Shown piece by piece: positions 25,265 to 34,138 of a stretch of 64,000 bases of DNA; the first letter of the stretch is position 1, and each line of letters starts with the position of its first letter. The notes under the pieces are model-generated. The model was not told the origin of the DNA. It was given only the letters and a program-made list of their open reading frames with translations, and ran no database searches. The position numbers were made by a program, and so were the translations under genes. Origin of the DNA: Rhizohabitans arisaemae (GTDB lineage Bacteria; Actinomycetota; Actinomycetes; Streptosporangiales; Streptosporangiaceae); the NCBI RefSeq assembly GCF_025996515.1, contig NZ_BLRH01000034.1, positions 186,001 through 250,000 of the forward strand, written 5' to 3'.

Positions 25265-26512
25265 ATGACGCAGATCGAAGGAAGCACCGCCGATGGATTC
25301 CAGCCGGTACGTGCGGCGTTCGAGCGGAACTTCGCCGACGGAGGCGAGGTCGGCGCCGGGCTCACCGTCTACCGGCACGGCAGCCCGGTCGTGGACCTGT
25401 GGGGCGGACACGCCGACCCCGAGACGAGCAGACCATGGCGGCGCGACACCATCGCCCCGCTCGCCTCCACCTGTAAGACGTTCGCCTCCGGCGCGGTCCT
25501 CCTCCTGGTCGCACGTGGGGAAGTGGACCTGGAGGCACCCGTGGCCCGTTACTGGCCGGAGTTCGCCCAGCACGGCAAGGGCGAGATCACCGTACGGACG
25601 CTGCTCAGCCATCGCGCGGGGCTGCCCAGCCTGCACCTGCGGCCCATCACCTGGGAGGATCTGCGCGCCTGGACGCCGATCACCGAGACCCTCGCGGCCG
25701 CCACCCCCGAATGGCCCCCCGGCACCGCGCACGGCTACCACGGGGTCAGCATCGGCCACCTCGCCGGAGAGATCGTCCGCCGGGTGTCCGGGTTGACGCT
25801 GAGCGAGTTCCTGGCACGGGAGATCGCCGGACCCCTCGGCCTGGACTGCTATGTCCGCGTGCCCGACGACGAACTGCCGCGGATGGCCACCATGGTCATC
25901 CCCGACGCCGAGAACATGCGCCTGGGCATGGAGGTCCCGGAACTCGCCGACTTCGTCGAGGCGCTCAACGACCCCACCAGCCTGTCCTTCCGCGCCTTCT
26001 ACGGCAGCGTCGCCATCGACTGGGACGCCACCAACGACCCCCGCACCTACCAGGTGGAGAGCCCGTCGATGGACGGTGTCGCCTCGGCCCACTCCCTGGC
26101 CCGCTACTTCGCCGCCCTCGCCGGCGAGGTGGACGGCATCCGGCTGCTCAACCCCGGACTCGTCGAGCGAATCCGCACCCCGCAGGCCGACGGCGTCGAC
26201 CGGACCCTCCGGGTGCGCAGCGCGTGGGGGATCGGCTTCGCCGTACCGGGTGGCCCGTTCTGGCCCGCGCCCGAGCACGTCACGGGACTGTTCGGGCAAG
26301 GCGGCGCCACCGGTTCGTTCGCCTTCGCCGACCCGGAGCGGGAGCTCGCCTTCGGCTACGTCCCCAATCGCGGATCCGAGTTGCTGGAAGGCGGCGACTT
26401 CCGGGTCCGCTCCCTGGTCGAGGCCCTGTACGCCGCCGTACAGGAGCAGGACGCCCGGCAACCGGGCGCGGACCCCGGCCGACTACCGGGCCCCGGGGTC
26501 AATCAACCGTGA
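25265..26512 (+). CDS. Beta-lactamase-fold serine hydrolase (EstB/class C-like esterase)
   Basis: 415 residues. The nucleophile motif S-x-x-K is STCK (S68, K71). The second motif is Y158 in AHGYHGVSIGHLAGEIV. A GQGGATGSFAF segment near the C-terminus replaces the KTG box. This arrangement fits family VIII esterases and D-aminopeptidase-like hydrolases more than true beta-lactamases. There is no signal peptide, so it acts in the cytoplasm. ATG 25265 follows GGAAGGG. It is probably induced when the divergent TetR releases its three operators. Its 3' end overlaps the convergent reductase gene by 14 bp. Confidence 0.88.
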   Translation: MTQIEGSTADGFQPVRAAFERNFADGGEVGAGLTVYRHGSPVVDLWGGHADPETSRPWRRDTIAPLASTCKTFASGAVLLLVARGEVDLEAPVARYWPEFAQHGKGEITVRTLLSHRAGLPSLHLRPITWEDLRAWTPITETLAAATPEWPPGTAHGYHGVSIGHLAGEIVRRVSGLTLSEFLAREIAGPLGLDCYVRVPDDELPRMATMVIPDAENMRLGMEVPELADFVEALNDPTSLSFRAFYGSVAIDWDATNDPRTYQVESPSMDGVASAHSLARYFAALAGEVDGIRLLNPGLVERIRTPQADGVDRTLRVRSAWGIGFAVPGGPFWPAPEHVTGLFGQGGATGSFAFADPERELAFGYVPNRGSELLEGGDFRVRSLVEALYAAVQEQDARQPGADPGRLPGPGVNQP

Positions 26513-27452
26513 TGACGAGTTTTCCGGGCGCGTTGCCCGCGGCCAGGTCACCCACCGCGGCGGAGGCCTCCGACAGGGAGTACGTGCGCCCGACGGCCGG
26601 TCGTACGACCCCGGCCTCGATGAGGTCGCGCAGCGCGTCCAGGTCGGCGGTGCGGGTCACCGCGATCAGCGAGTCCAGGCGCCGGCGCGTGAACGGGGTG
26701 ATCAGCCGGGCGGCCAGCATCCGGCCGAGCCCGCCGAACCACCGACCTCCACCCTCTCCGCCGACGATGACGAGCCGGCCGCGCTCGGAGAGCAGCCCGC
26801 GCAGCAGGGCCAGCGGCCGGATGCCCGCGATGTCGACGATCAGATCGTACGTCCCGGTGAGCGGCTCGCGCGTGTAGTCGATGACGTCCCGGGCGCCCAG
26901 CGACCGGACGAGGTCGGCCTTGGCTGTGCTGCACACGGCGGTGACGTGGGCGCCGCCGGCGACGGCGAGTTGCGTCGCGAAGCTGCCCACTCCGCCGCCG
27001 GCGCCGATGACCAGCACCTTCTGGCCGGCGGTGACCCGGCCGACGGCCCGCAACGCGGTCACCCCTGACGTGGGTACGGCCGTCGCTTCGGTGAAGCTCA
27101 AGTTGGCGGGCTTGTGGGCGAGCTTGCCCGGACGGGCGAGCGCGAACTGCGCGTACGCGCCGGCCGCCTCGCCGTACACCTCGTCGCCGGGGCGAAACGC
27201 GGTCACGCCGGCGCCGACGGACTCCACGACGCCGGCCACGTCCATGCCCGGCACGCGGTTGCGGGGCCGGCGCAGGCCGAAGCCGAGGCGGACGACGAGC
27301 GGCAGCCCGGTCATGACGTGCCACACGCCGTAGTCGACGCCGGCCGCGTGCACCCGGATCAGCACATCGCCGGCGCCGGGCGTCGGGACCGGGACCTCGC
27401 CGAGGCTCAGCACGTGCGGCGGGCCGTACTCGTCCTGGATGATCGCCCTCAT
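26499..27452 (-). CDS. Zinc-independent MDR-family quinone oxidoreductase
   Basis: 317 residues. A GroES-like N-terminal domain (GAGDVLIRVHAAGVDYG, GMDVAGVVESVGAGV) is followed by a Rossmann domain with VLVIGAGGGVGSFATQLA and the C-terminal GNAPGKLVI. The zinc-ligand cysteines and histidine of alcohol dehydrogenases are absent, so it is a quinone/enone reductase type using NAD(P)H. CCGAAGGAG lies upstream of the ATG at 27452. It is convergent and overlapping with the serine-hydrolase gene. Confidence 0.9.
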   Translation of the reverse strand: MRAIIQDEYGPPHVLSLGEVPVPTPGAGDVLIRVHAAGVDYGVWHVMTGLPLVVRLGFGLRRPRNRVPGMDVAGVVESVGAGVTAFRPGDEVYGEAAGAYAQFALARPGKLAHKPANLSFTEATAVPTSGVTALRAVGRVTAGQKVLVIGAGGGVGSFATQLAVAGGAHVTAVCSTAKADLVRSLGARDVIDYTREPLTGTYDLIVDIAGIRPLALLRGLLSERGRLVIVGGEGGGRWFGGLGRMLAARLITPFTRRRLDSLIAVTRTADLDALRDLIEAGVVRPAVGRTYSLSEASAAVGDLAAGNAPGKLVITVD

Positions 27453-27460
27453 GGGGGGCT

Positions 27461-27654
27461 CCTTCGGTGTCGGGGCACTGGAAGGCGTCGTCGAGTCCGA
27501 CCCGGGACACCCGGGCGAGGCGGAACGCCGTCTCCAGCGAGGGGAGTGGCAACCTTGTTCGATCGCGATGACGGTCGGCCGGATCGGCCTGGGTCATCTC
27601 GTCGTGCGCGAACCGCAGGGCCCGGATCGCGTCGGTGACCTGCGTCGGCTTCAC
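27461..27654 (-). pseudogene. XRE-type regulator with internal deletion
   Basis: From a GTG at 27654: KPTQVTDAIRALRFAHDEMT is the start of a short XRE repressor, and PSLETAFRLARVSRVGLDDA is its end (SLExAFRIARVFGVPLDDVFQY in the family). In between, the recognition-helix part (RIGVTRQTVIAIEQGRYS in the family) is replaced by PADRHRDRTRLPL. The DNA still encodes VIAIEQG in another frame, so about 20 bp plus one base have been lost. The GTG overlaps the TGA of the upstream membrane-protein remnant, the usual operon arrangement. Confidence 0.6.
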
Positions 27655-28057
27655 CACGTCCGGAAGCCTCCCTTGCGGTGAGCCATGATCTTGGCAATCA
27701 AGCTGAGGACCGAGGACGGCACGAACGCCAGGTAGGCGGTGTCGGCGATCCGGAAGAGGGCGAGTCTCGGCGAGCGCGCCGATGGCGACGATCAACTGCC
27801 CGATACGCGCACTGACCTGGTTGATCTCACGGTCGCGCTCGTCAGCGCGGTCGGCGTCGTGGCCATCCGCGACAGCCATCGCGATGGGGGACACGATCGC
27901 GGTGACGATGGCGCCACCGATGGTTCACAGCGGAGTTCCCGTGTAGGCGACGTCGGCGAGCGGGCCGTCATCGGCCCGGGACGGTCGCCACGCAGACCGT
28001 GTACGCGCCGACGGAGACCACGATCAACACCCGGGCACACTTGTCCTCGAAGGCCAT
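27651..28057 (-). pseudogene. Small membrane protein partnered with XRE (DUF2178-like), frameshifted
   Basis: ATG 28057 starts MAFEDKCARVLIVVSVGAY, but a stop follows after about 29 residues. The family sequence resumes in other frames: GGAIVTAIVSPIAMAVADGH, then ADERDREINQVSARIGQ, and the end SLIAKIMAHRKGGFRTW. These proteins have four membrane segments and are normally co-encoded with a small XRE regulator. At least two frameshifts make it a pseudogene. The family assignment is from memory. Confidence 0.5.
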
Positions 28058-28093
28058 GACCGCCCCTCACGTAAAACAAAGCTGACATCAACT

Positions 28094-28122
28094 AATGTAA
28101 AGCACCCTGGACACCGTGTCAA
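28094..28122 (-). promoter_or_regulatory. Consensus-like sigma-70 promoter of the decayed membrane-protein/XRE operon
   Basis: On the minus strand, TTGACA (28122-28117) and TACATT (28099-28094) are separated by exactly 17 bp, and an AGGGGC ribosome site precedes the ATG at 28057. ACAT-N6-ATGT overlaps the -10 region and could be the operator. This is the best sigma-70 match in the window, yet it drives pseudogenes. Confidence 0.65.
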
Positions 28123-28252
28123 AATTTCATTACACGCACGGTCGGCGACCCGATGGTCGCCGCAGGGCGCGACGCCGTGGGTATCCGACACTCCGGGCCG
28201 ACTCCCGGGCACCGGCCACGGCACACCGGGCGATGACACCGCCTGCGGACGA

Positions 28253-29815
28253 CTACCGGCCATCCTCACGGAACCGAAACCGGCTCCCGGAGACCGGGGA
28301 AACCCACGGGATTCCCGGATCGCCGTCCCTGAGCGCGGTGTGCCGGAAGCGAACCCGTGGAAACTCCGGCACCGCCGGGCTCCGGCCGACGCGTACCTGG
28401 TGGCGCACCTCCACATCCGGCATCGAGCGGTGCGCGATGTAGAGGTCGTAGCCGGAGGTCAGCGCCATCACGGCGGCGGCCGCCGCGACCGGCATCCAGA
28501 TCGCGTCGATCACGCTGCGCCGTACCTTGCCGCGGGCCAGAGCGAACTCCCGCCGGGAGTCGGGCGGCGTGGCCGGGGCCCCCGCGGTGAGCGGCAGCCG
28601 CGCGGTGACGGTGAAGCCGCCGCCGGTGTGCCGCGCCCGCAGGGTGCCTCCGGCCAGCCGGACACGTTCGTCCAGGCCGATCAGCCCGTAGCCACCGGAT
28701 CCCGCCCCGGGTAGCGGGCCGGCCGGGGGCGCCGCGTTGACCACGGTGACCTCCGCCTCCCCGGCCGCGGCGTCCACGCCCAGCCGCACGGTGACCGCGG
28801 CGCCCGGCGCGTGCTTGACGGCGTTGGTCAGGGCCTCCTGGACCACCCGGTACGCGGCCCGGTCCGCCATTGCCGGCAGCGGCCCCAGCTCGCCGTCCAG
28901 CCGTACCGCCATCCCCGCGGCGGCCGCCCGCTCGACCAGGGCCGCCACGGTGTCGCCGGAGGGCAGCACGGGCGCGGCCCGGCCGTCCTCCCGCAGCACC
29001 CCGATGATCTCGCGCAGCCGCTCGGTGGCCGTGGCGGCGGACACGCGCAGTTCGGCGGCGGCTTTGCGGGCGGATTCGTCCAGCCCCGGATGCACCTGAA
29101 GCACGGCGGCGTTCAGCGCGACCAGGCTCAGCTCGTGCCCCAGCGAGTCGTGCATGTCGCCGGCGATCCGGGACCGCTCCACCAGCCGCATCCGCTCCCC
29201 GATCAGATGCCGCTCCCGCTCCAGCCGCTCGGCGAGCTCCCATCCGGTACGGACGAGGTCGTCGTGCCGGCGGGCGAACCTCCCGGCCAGCCAGGGCAGC
29301 ATGACGGTCGCCACCGCGGTCTCGACCAGCGACAGCCAGTCCGACAGCGTGACGCCGGAGATGAGGCCGGCCGCCGCCAGCCCCGCGAGGCATACCCCGG
29401 CGAAGAACAGCAGACCCGGACGCATGCCGGCGGTCCGCCGCCCCAGCAGGAACGCCAGCAGCAGCTGAGCGATCATGAAGTTGTCGGTGTACAGCTCCGG
29501 TGTCACCGTCAGCCCCAGCCCCGCCGGAACGGCCGCCGCCACGACCGGCCACCGCCGGCCCACGGCCACGGCCAGCGCCAGCAGCGGTACCGCGGCGATC
29601 TTCACCCAGGGCAACGGAGGCCAGGGATACAGCTCCTCCTCGGGCGATTCATGCACCATGAACACCGGCACGGTGACCGCCAGCCACAGCAGCAGATCCG
29701 CGCCGAGGTCACCGCCCCGGAACGCCCTCACCACAATGTCCCGCAACCGATTCACGGCGGTCACGCTACGCGGTGCCCCCGTCCGCGACACCTGACGAAA
29801 GTCAGGGGTACCCAC
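28253..29815 (-). CDS. NarL-type sensor kinase with C-terminal membrane extension
   Basis: Up to 520 residues. Five or six membrane segments (40-175) are followed by the HisKA_3 box RIAGDMHDSLGHELSLVALN (H222), the N-box ALTNAVKHAPGA and a GSGGYGLIGLDERV ATP-lid. After the ATPase domain an extra membrane segment (AIWMPVAAAAAVMALTSGYD) and about 65 residues of tail continue. The partner regulator is encoded at 31728-32384, beyond the divergent ABC genes. GTG 29764 is an alternative start. It probably senses the envelope state or the ABC substrate. Confidence 0.9.
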   Translation of the reverse strand: MGTPDFRQVSRTGAPRSVTAVNRLRDIVVRAFRGGDLGADLLLWLAVTVPVFMVHESPEEELYPWPPLPWVKIAAVPLLALAVAVGRRWPVVAAAVPAGLGLTVTPELYTDNFMIAQLLLAFLLGRRTAGMRPGLLFFAGVCLAGLAAAGLISGVTLSDWLSLVETAVATVMLPWLAGRFARRHDDLVRTGWELAERLERERHLIGERMRLVERSRIAGDMHDSLGHELSLVALNAAVLQVHPGLDESARKAAAELRVSAATATERLREIIGVLREDGRAAPVLPSGDTVAALVERAAAAGMAVRLDGELGPLPAMADRAAYRVVQEALTNAVKHAPGAAVTVRLGVDAAAGEAEVTVVNAAPPAGPLPGAGSGGYGLIGLDERVRLAGGTLRARHTGGGFTVTARLPLTAGAPATPPDSRREFALARGKVRRSVIDAIWMPVAAAAAVMALTSGYDLYIAHRSMPDVEVRHQVRVGRSPAVPEFPRVRFRHTALRDGDPGIPWVSPVSGSRFRFREDGR

Positions 29816-30089
29816 TGCCGATCGTGCATGACCGGGGCATCCCTCGGATTCCTAGGGTCGAGACCCATGGGGAGGCGACCCGCACCCGCTCCAGGTCGTG
29901 TTCGTCACCGCTCCCGGGCAAAGACCGGTGTCCCCCTCTCGGACGCCGTCGGCCGCGGGCCGGTAGCCGGGTATCCCTTCGGGCTCCGGCCATTGACCCG
30001 GACAAAGCGGGTGTACCGCCCGTCGCCTTCACCATCACCGGCGCGGATGAGGCGATATGCCTCGTCCGCCATCGCAGCGAAGGAGCTCA

Positions 30090-30974
30090 ATGATCACCTT
30101 GCAAGGACTGACCAAACGCTACGGCGGCAAGACCGCCGTGGACGACCTCACCCTGGAGCTCGCCCCCGGCACGGTCACCGGTTTCCTCGGCCCGAACGGC
30201 GCCGGCAAATCCACCACCATGCGCGTGATCCTGGGCCTGGACGCCCCTACGTCCGGCAGCGCCCTGATCGGCGGTCGCCGCTACGCGGACCTTGACCGTC
30301 CGCTGCGCACCATCGGCGCTCTGCTGGACGCCAAGGCCGTCCATCCGGCCCGCAGCGGCCGGGACCATCTGCGCGCCATGGCACTGAGCCAGGCCATCCC
30401 CCTGTCCCGGGTCGAGGAGGTCCTCGCACTCACCGGGATGGCCGCCGCGGCCCGCCGCCGGGCGGGCACGTACTCCCTGGGCATGAGCCAGCGGCTCGGC
30501 ATCGCGGGCGCCCTCCTCGGCGATCCGCAGGTGCTGATGCTGGACGAACCGGTCAACGGCCTCGACCCCGACGGGGTGCGCTGGATCCGCACCCTGCTTC
30601 GATCGCTCGCCGCCGAGGGCCGCACGGTCTTCATCTCCTCCCATCTGATGAGCGAGATGGAGCGCACCGCCGACCGGCTGATCGTCCTCGGCCAGGGCCG
30701 GCTGATCGCCGACGAACCGATGGAGGGCTTGGTCGCCGGGGCCGGGGTACGGGTCCGCGGACCGCGGCTGGGACCGCTGGCCGACGTGCTGCCCGCCGCA
30801 CGCTGGACCGGCACCGACGAACTGACCGTCACCGGCCACACCACCGAGCAGATCGGTCGGCGGGCGCATGAGCTGGGGCTGGTCCTGTACGAGCTGCGAC
30901 CCGTGGAGTCCTCGCTGGAGGAGTCGTACATGCGGTTGACCGCCAACAGCGTCGAGTACGGGGCTCAGGCGTGA
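30090..30974 (+). CDS. ABC-2 type exporter ATPase
   Basis: 294 residues: Walker [11 protein letters not shown]-loop region GALLDAKAVHPARSGRDHLR, signature YSLGMSQRLGIAGAL, Walker B VLMLDEPVNGLDPDG and H-loop FISSHLMSEME. The HPARSGRDHL segment is typical of the group linked to DesK/NarL-type kinases in actinobacteria. GAAGGAG precedes the ATG. It is co-translated with the permease and divergent from its presumed kinase. Confidence 0.94.
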   Translation: MITLQGLTKRYGGKTAVDDLTLELAPGTVTGFLGPNGAGKSTTMRVILGLDAPTSGSALIGGRRYADLDRPLRTIGALLDAKAVHPARSGRDHLRAMALSQAIPLSRVEEVLALTGMAAAARRRAGTYSLGMSQRLGIAGALLGDPQVLMLDEPVNGLDPDGVRWIRTLLRSLAAEGRTVFISSHLMSEMERTADRLIVLGQGRLIADEPMEGLVAGAGVRVRGPRLGPLADVLPAARWTGTDELTVTGHTTEQIGRRAHELGLVLYELRPVESSLEESYMRLTANSVEYGAQA

Positions 30975-31714
30975 ACGCCCTGGCCCGCGCGGCCTCCGCC
31001 GAGTGGATGAAACTCCGCTCCGTCCGCTCCACCTGGTGGTTCGCCGGCGGCGCCCTGCTGACGATGCTGCTGGTGGCGGTGCTGGAGGCGGACGACACGG
31101 CCCGCTTCCTGCTGAAGGAGGGCCGGCCGGTCGAGCCGGTGTCGTCGGTCCTCGACGCCATGGAATGGGTGCAGCTCATTCTCGGTTCGTTCGGCATGCT
31201 GGCGGTGACCGCCGAGTACGCCACCCGCAGCATCGTGGTGACGCTGGCCTGCACGCCGTCCCGGACCCGACTGCTGCTGGCCAAGACGGCGGTGGTGGGC
31301 GCCGCGGTGTTCGCGGCCGGCGGGCTCATCGCCGTGCTCGGCACGGTGGCCGGCGCGCCTCAGCTGCAGAGGTACTGGGAATTCGACACCGCGCAGGTGA
31401 CCGGGCGGATCCTGTCCATGGCGGCGCACCTGGCGCTCATCGCCGTGCTGGCTTTGGGACTCGGCACGCTGATCCGCCGGTCGGCAGGGACCCTCTCGGT
31501 GCTGTTCGTCGTGGTGTTCGTGCTCCCGATCGCGCTGCAGGGAATCGCCACCTCGCTGAACGCCGAGTTCCTCAACACGGTCGCGGGCTTCATGCCCGGT
31601 CCCGCCGGTAAGCGCTTCATGGCCGGCGAACCGGCCTTCGGCCTCGTGCTCACCGCGTGGGCCGCGACGGCGGTCGCCGCGGGAGTGTGGGTGATGCGCA
31701 AGCGCGACGCCTGA
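30971..31714 (+). CDS. ABC-2 permease
   Basis: 247 residues with six hydrophobic segments. NALARAASAEWMKLRSVRST at the start is the usual coupling helix, and TAEYATRSIVVTLACTPSRTR the second. The GTG start overlaps the ATPase stop. The substrate is unknown; peptides, drugs or lipids are possible. It ends 13 bp from the convergent response-regulator gene. Confidence 0.9.
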   Translation: MNALARAASAEWMKLRSVRSTWWFAGGALLTMLLVAVLEADDTARFLLKEGRPVEPVSSVLDAMEWVQLILGSFGMLAVTAEYATRSIVVTLACTPSRTRLLLAKTAVVGAAVFAAGGLIAVLGTVAGAPQLQRYWEFDTAQVTGRILSMAAHLALIAVLALGLGTLIRRSAGTLSVLFVVVFVLPIALQGIATSLNAEFLNTVAGFMPGPAGKRFMAGEPAFGLVLTAWAATAVAAGVWVMRKRDA

Positions 31715-31727
31715 GCGGATCGGCCGT

Positions 31728-32384
31728 TCAGCCGGGCGGGACCAGCCCGGCCTCGTAGGCCAGTACGGCCGCCTGGACGCGATTCCGCACCTCCAGGCGG
31801 CCCAGTATGGCGCTCACGTAGGCCTTGACCGTCCCCTCCACCAGGTACAGCCGTTCGCCGATCTCGGCGTTGGACAGCCCGGCGCCGACCAGTGCCAGCA
31901 CCTCCCGCTCGCGGGGCGTGAGCACCGCGATCCGCTGCAGGGCCGCCGGCCGCCGGCTCATCCGGCCGCCGCTCACCTGCCGGATCACCCGGTGGGCGAT
32001 CTGCGGGGAGAGGAACGCCGCGCCGTTGTGCACGGCCCGTACCGCCGCCATCAGCTCGTACGGGTCGCCCGACTTGAGCAGGAAACCGCTCGCCCCGCCT
32101 TCCAGCGCCCTGGCGATGTACTCGTCTTCGGAAAACGTCGTCAGCATCACCACCGCGACCTGCGGCGCCGCCCGGCGCAGTTCCGACGCCGCGTCCAGGC
32201 CGTCCAGCACCGGCATCCGGATGTCGAGCAGGGCCACGTCCGGCCGGTGCGCGCGGGCGAGTTCAAGTGCCTCGCGCCCGTTGCCCGCCTCGGCCACCAC
32301 CCGCAGGTCCGGGGCGGTGCCCAGGATGGCCCGCACGCCCGCCCGGACCAGGACCTCGTCGTCGGCGAGCAGCACCTTGATCAC
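31728..32384 (-). CDS. NarL/LuxR-type response regulator
   Basis: 218 residues. Receiver: VLLADDE, D54 in ALLDIRMPVLDG and K in FLLKSGDP. LuxR domain: LTPREREVLALVGAGLSNAE, then LYLVEGTVKAYVSAILGRL. GTG 32384 gives the canonical MIKVLLADDE start, although the AGGAG site overlaps it; the GTG nine bases on has better spacing but would trim beta-strand 1. It is the probable partner of the kinase at 28253-29815; both flank the ABC operon. Confidence 0.92.
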   Translation of the reverse strand: MIKVLLADDEVLVRAGVRAILGTAPDLRVVAEAGNGREALELARAHRPDVALLDIRMPVLDGLDAASELRRAAPQVAVVMLTTFSEDEYIARALEGGASGFLLKSGDPYELMAAVRAVHNGAAFLSPQIAHRVIRQVSGGRMSRRPAALQRIAVLTPREREVLALVGAGLSNAEIGERLYLVEGTVKAYVSAILGRLEVRNRVQAAVLAYEAGLVPPG

Positions 32385-32827
32385 TCCTGAGAGACTACCT
32401 CGGCGGTCCGCTGGCGTCCGGCCGGTTGATCCGCTGCGCGGTGGGCTCAGCGGTGCCGACACGCTCGCGTGTACCGGGTGACTGATCCGCCGGCGACCGG
32501 CCGGATTCCGGACCGCGTCGTCCTGCACGCCGACCTCGCAGATCACCTGCCCGATGTCCTCTTCACCACGACGGACCTGCCGTTGAGGCCCTCACTCGGG
32601 TCGGTGACACCACAGGAAAAGGAGCTCCGTGCGACGGGTTCGGCGGCATCTCGGGCCACATCGTGATCACGCTCTGGCCCGTCCCCGAGAACACGGACCG
32701 GTCGGCGCCGAAGCCGGCCGGCCTGTGCTCCGGCGACCGCATCAAGGGAAGCGAGCTGGTCCAGAGCCGTCGTCCGTGACGATCTCGCGAGCCGACGGTG
32801 AGGCCGCCGTGTGTCTCGGCGGCGAGC
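32385..32827. other. Intergenic stretch without a supported gene
   Basis: 443 bp. Several frames stay open but none matches a known family. A minus-strand segment near 32640-32740 (SPEHRPAGFGADRSVFSG) looks protein-like and may be a scrap. Confidence 0.3.
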
Positions 32828-33265
32828 TCAGTGCGAGTGGACTTCTTCGTGAGCCTCTTCGAGGGAAGATCCCGCCAGGAACGCCGCGACCCCGCCGGTG
32901 AAGTTGGAGCACTCGAAGATGTCCGTATGCGGGCAGGCCAGCCCATGGGCGATGGCGGTGCGTGCCACCTGGGCCTGGGCGATGCGTTGATCCAGCTCGG
33001 CGAGCTTGCGTCGGTACAGCTCGCGCCGTTCGTCGCCGGTCGGTGAACGAGACGCGATGAACGCTTTGACCTCCCGCAACGTGAAGCCGGCATCGCGCAA
33101 CACCAAGACCACACCGACCAGCCCGACCGCCGACGGCGGATAACGCCGCTGGCCTGAGACCCGAGCCGGCGCTGGGAGGAGGCCGAGCTCCTCCCAGTAG
33201 CGCAGAGCGGAGGTGGCGACACCCGTGCGGCTCGCCAGCTCACCGATCGTCAACTGCTCACCCAT
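32828..33265 (-). CDS. MerR-family regulator
   Basis: 145 residues. LTIGELASRTGVATSALRYW, then EELGLLPAPARVSGQRRYPP form the MerR winged helix (1-75), followed by the dimerisation coiled coil (ELYRRKLAELDQRIAQAQVA) and a C-terminal C-P-H-T-D-x4-C-x-N-F motif common in MerR relatives. There is no SoxR-type four-cysteine cluster. ATG 33265 is adjacent to a perfect palindrome. The divergent methyltransferase is the likely target. Confidence 0.92.
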   Translation of the reverse strand: MGEQLTIGELASRTGVATSALRYWEELGLLPAPARVSGQRRYPPSAVGLVGVVLVLRDAGFTLREVKAFIASRSPTGDERRELYRRKLAELDQRIAQAQVARTAIAHGLACPHTDIFECSNFTGGVAAFLAGSSLEEAHEEVHSH

Positions 33266-33266
33266 T

Positions 33267-33288
33267 GACTTCAAGGATACTTGAAGTC
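33267..33288. promoter_or_regulatory. MerR operator GACTTCAAG-GATA-CTTGAAGTC
   Basis: A perfect 9-bp inverted repeat with a 4-bp spacer lies between the MerR start (33265) and the divergent methyltransferase start (33303). Its length and position are typical for a MerR-type activator working on both genes. Confidence 0.8.
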
Positions 33289-33302
33289 GTTGACTGGCGA
33301 TC

Positions 33303-33953
33303 ATGCAGGAAGCAGGTACGTCTCTCAAGCAGCGCGTGATCAGATACTTGGTGGGCCAGGCCCATCACCCCCGGGGCATCGTCGGGTGGGTGAACGGCTG
33401 GATGTTCGCTCTTCGTCCCTCCAACCGGCAGCGCAACATCTGGGCGGTGTCGTTGCTGAACGTGCAGCCCACCGACAGGGTGCTCGAAATCGGTTTCGGT
33501 CCCGGTATCGCCATCGCCGAGTTCACCGGCCGCGCCACCCAGGGCCACGTCTTCGGCATCGATCACTCGCAGACCATGGTCCGGCAAGCCGCTCGTCGCA
33601 ACTCAGCCGCCCTCCGCGCCCTTCGCGTGCACCTCACGCAGGCCTCCGTGGATCGGCTGCCGAACTTCGGCGATCCGCTCGATGCCATCCTCGCCGTCAA
33701 CTCCGTGGCGTTCTGGCCCGACCCGGTGGAGCGGCTTCGCGAGCTGCGCGGCCTGCTCCGCCCCGCAGGACGCATCGCGCTCGTCAGTCAGCCCCGCTGC
33801 CCGGGCGCCACCCGGGACACCACGGTCCGAGCCGCCCAAGAACTCCAGGACCTGCTCACCCGGGCCGGCTTCACCCATCTCCGGGTCGAGACCCTCGAAC
33901 TCGACCCGCCCGTCGCCTGTGTGCTTGCCGAAAATTCGACCGGCACCCCGTGA
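33303..33953 (+). CDS. Class I SAM-dependent methyltransferase
   Basis: 216 residues. Motif I is VLEIGFGPGIAIAEF, followed by VFGIDHSQTMVRQA, then the acidic loop DPLDAILAVNSVAFWPD and motif LRPAGRIALVSQPR. The fold resembles methyltransferase type 11/ubiE-like enzymes; the substrate is unknown. The first 40 residues are basic and aromatic. It is divergent from a MerR regulator across a single palindrome, suggesting drug- or stress-induced expression. Confidence 0.88.
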   Translation: MQEAGTSLKQRVIRYLVGQAHHPRGIVGWVNGWMFALRPSNRQRNIWAVSLLNVQPTDRVLEIGFGPGIAIAEFTGRATQGHVFGIDHSQTMVRQAARRNSAALRALRVHLTQASVDRLPNFGDPLDAILAVNSVAFWPDPVERLRELRGLLRPAGRIALVSQPRCPGATRDTTVRAAQELQDLLTRAGFTHLRVETLELDPPVACVLAENSTGTP

Positions 33954-34138
33954 TGCCCACAGACAACACACCGACCGGCTTGCGCGCGGTGGATGGGGGA
34001 GCGTCCGACCTGTACACGGTGGCCAGGTCGGCCAGGGACACCTCGTCCTCGGGCGTATCGCCGGCGGATGGAGCGCCGGGCGGGTTCGGGCGGTACGGCT
34101 GGTGGCTCGGCTCAGATCCCCGGCCTTTCAATCACCCC

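Noticed and set aside
25265-26512. Reading the STCK-containing protein as a true beta-lactamase
   Set aside because: There is no signal peptide, the KTG box is replaced and the Tyr motif differs; a family VIII esterase-type hydrolase fits better.
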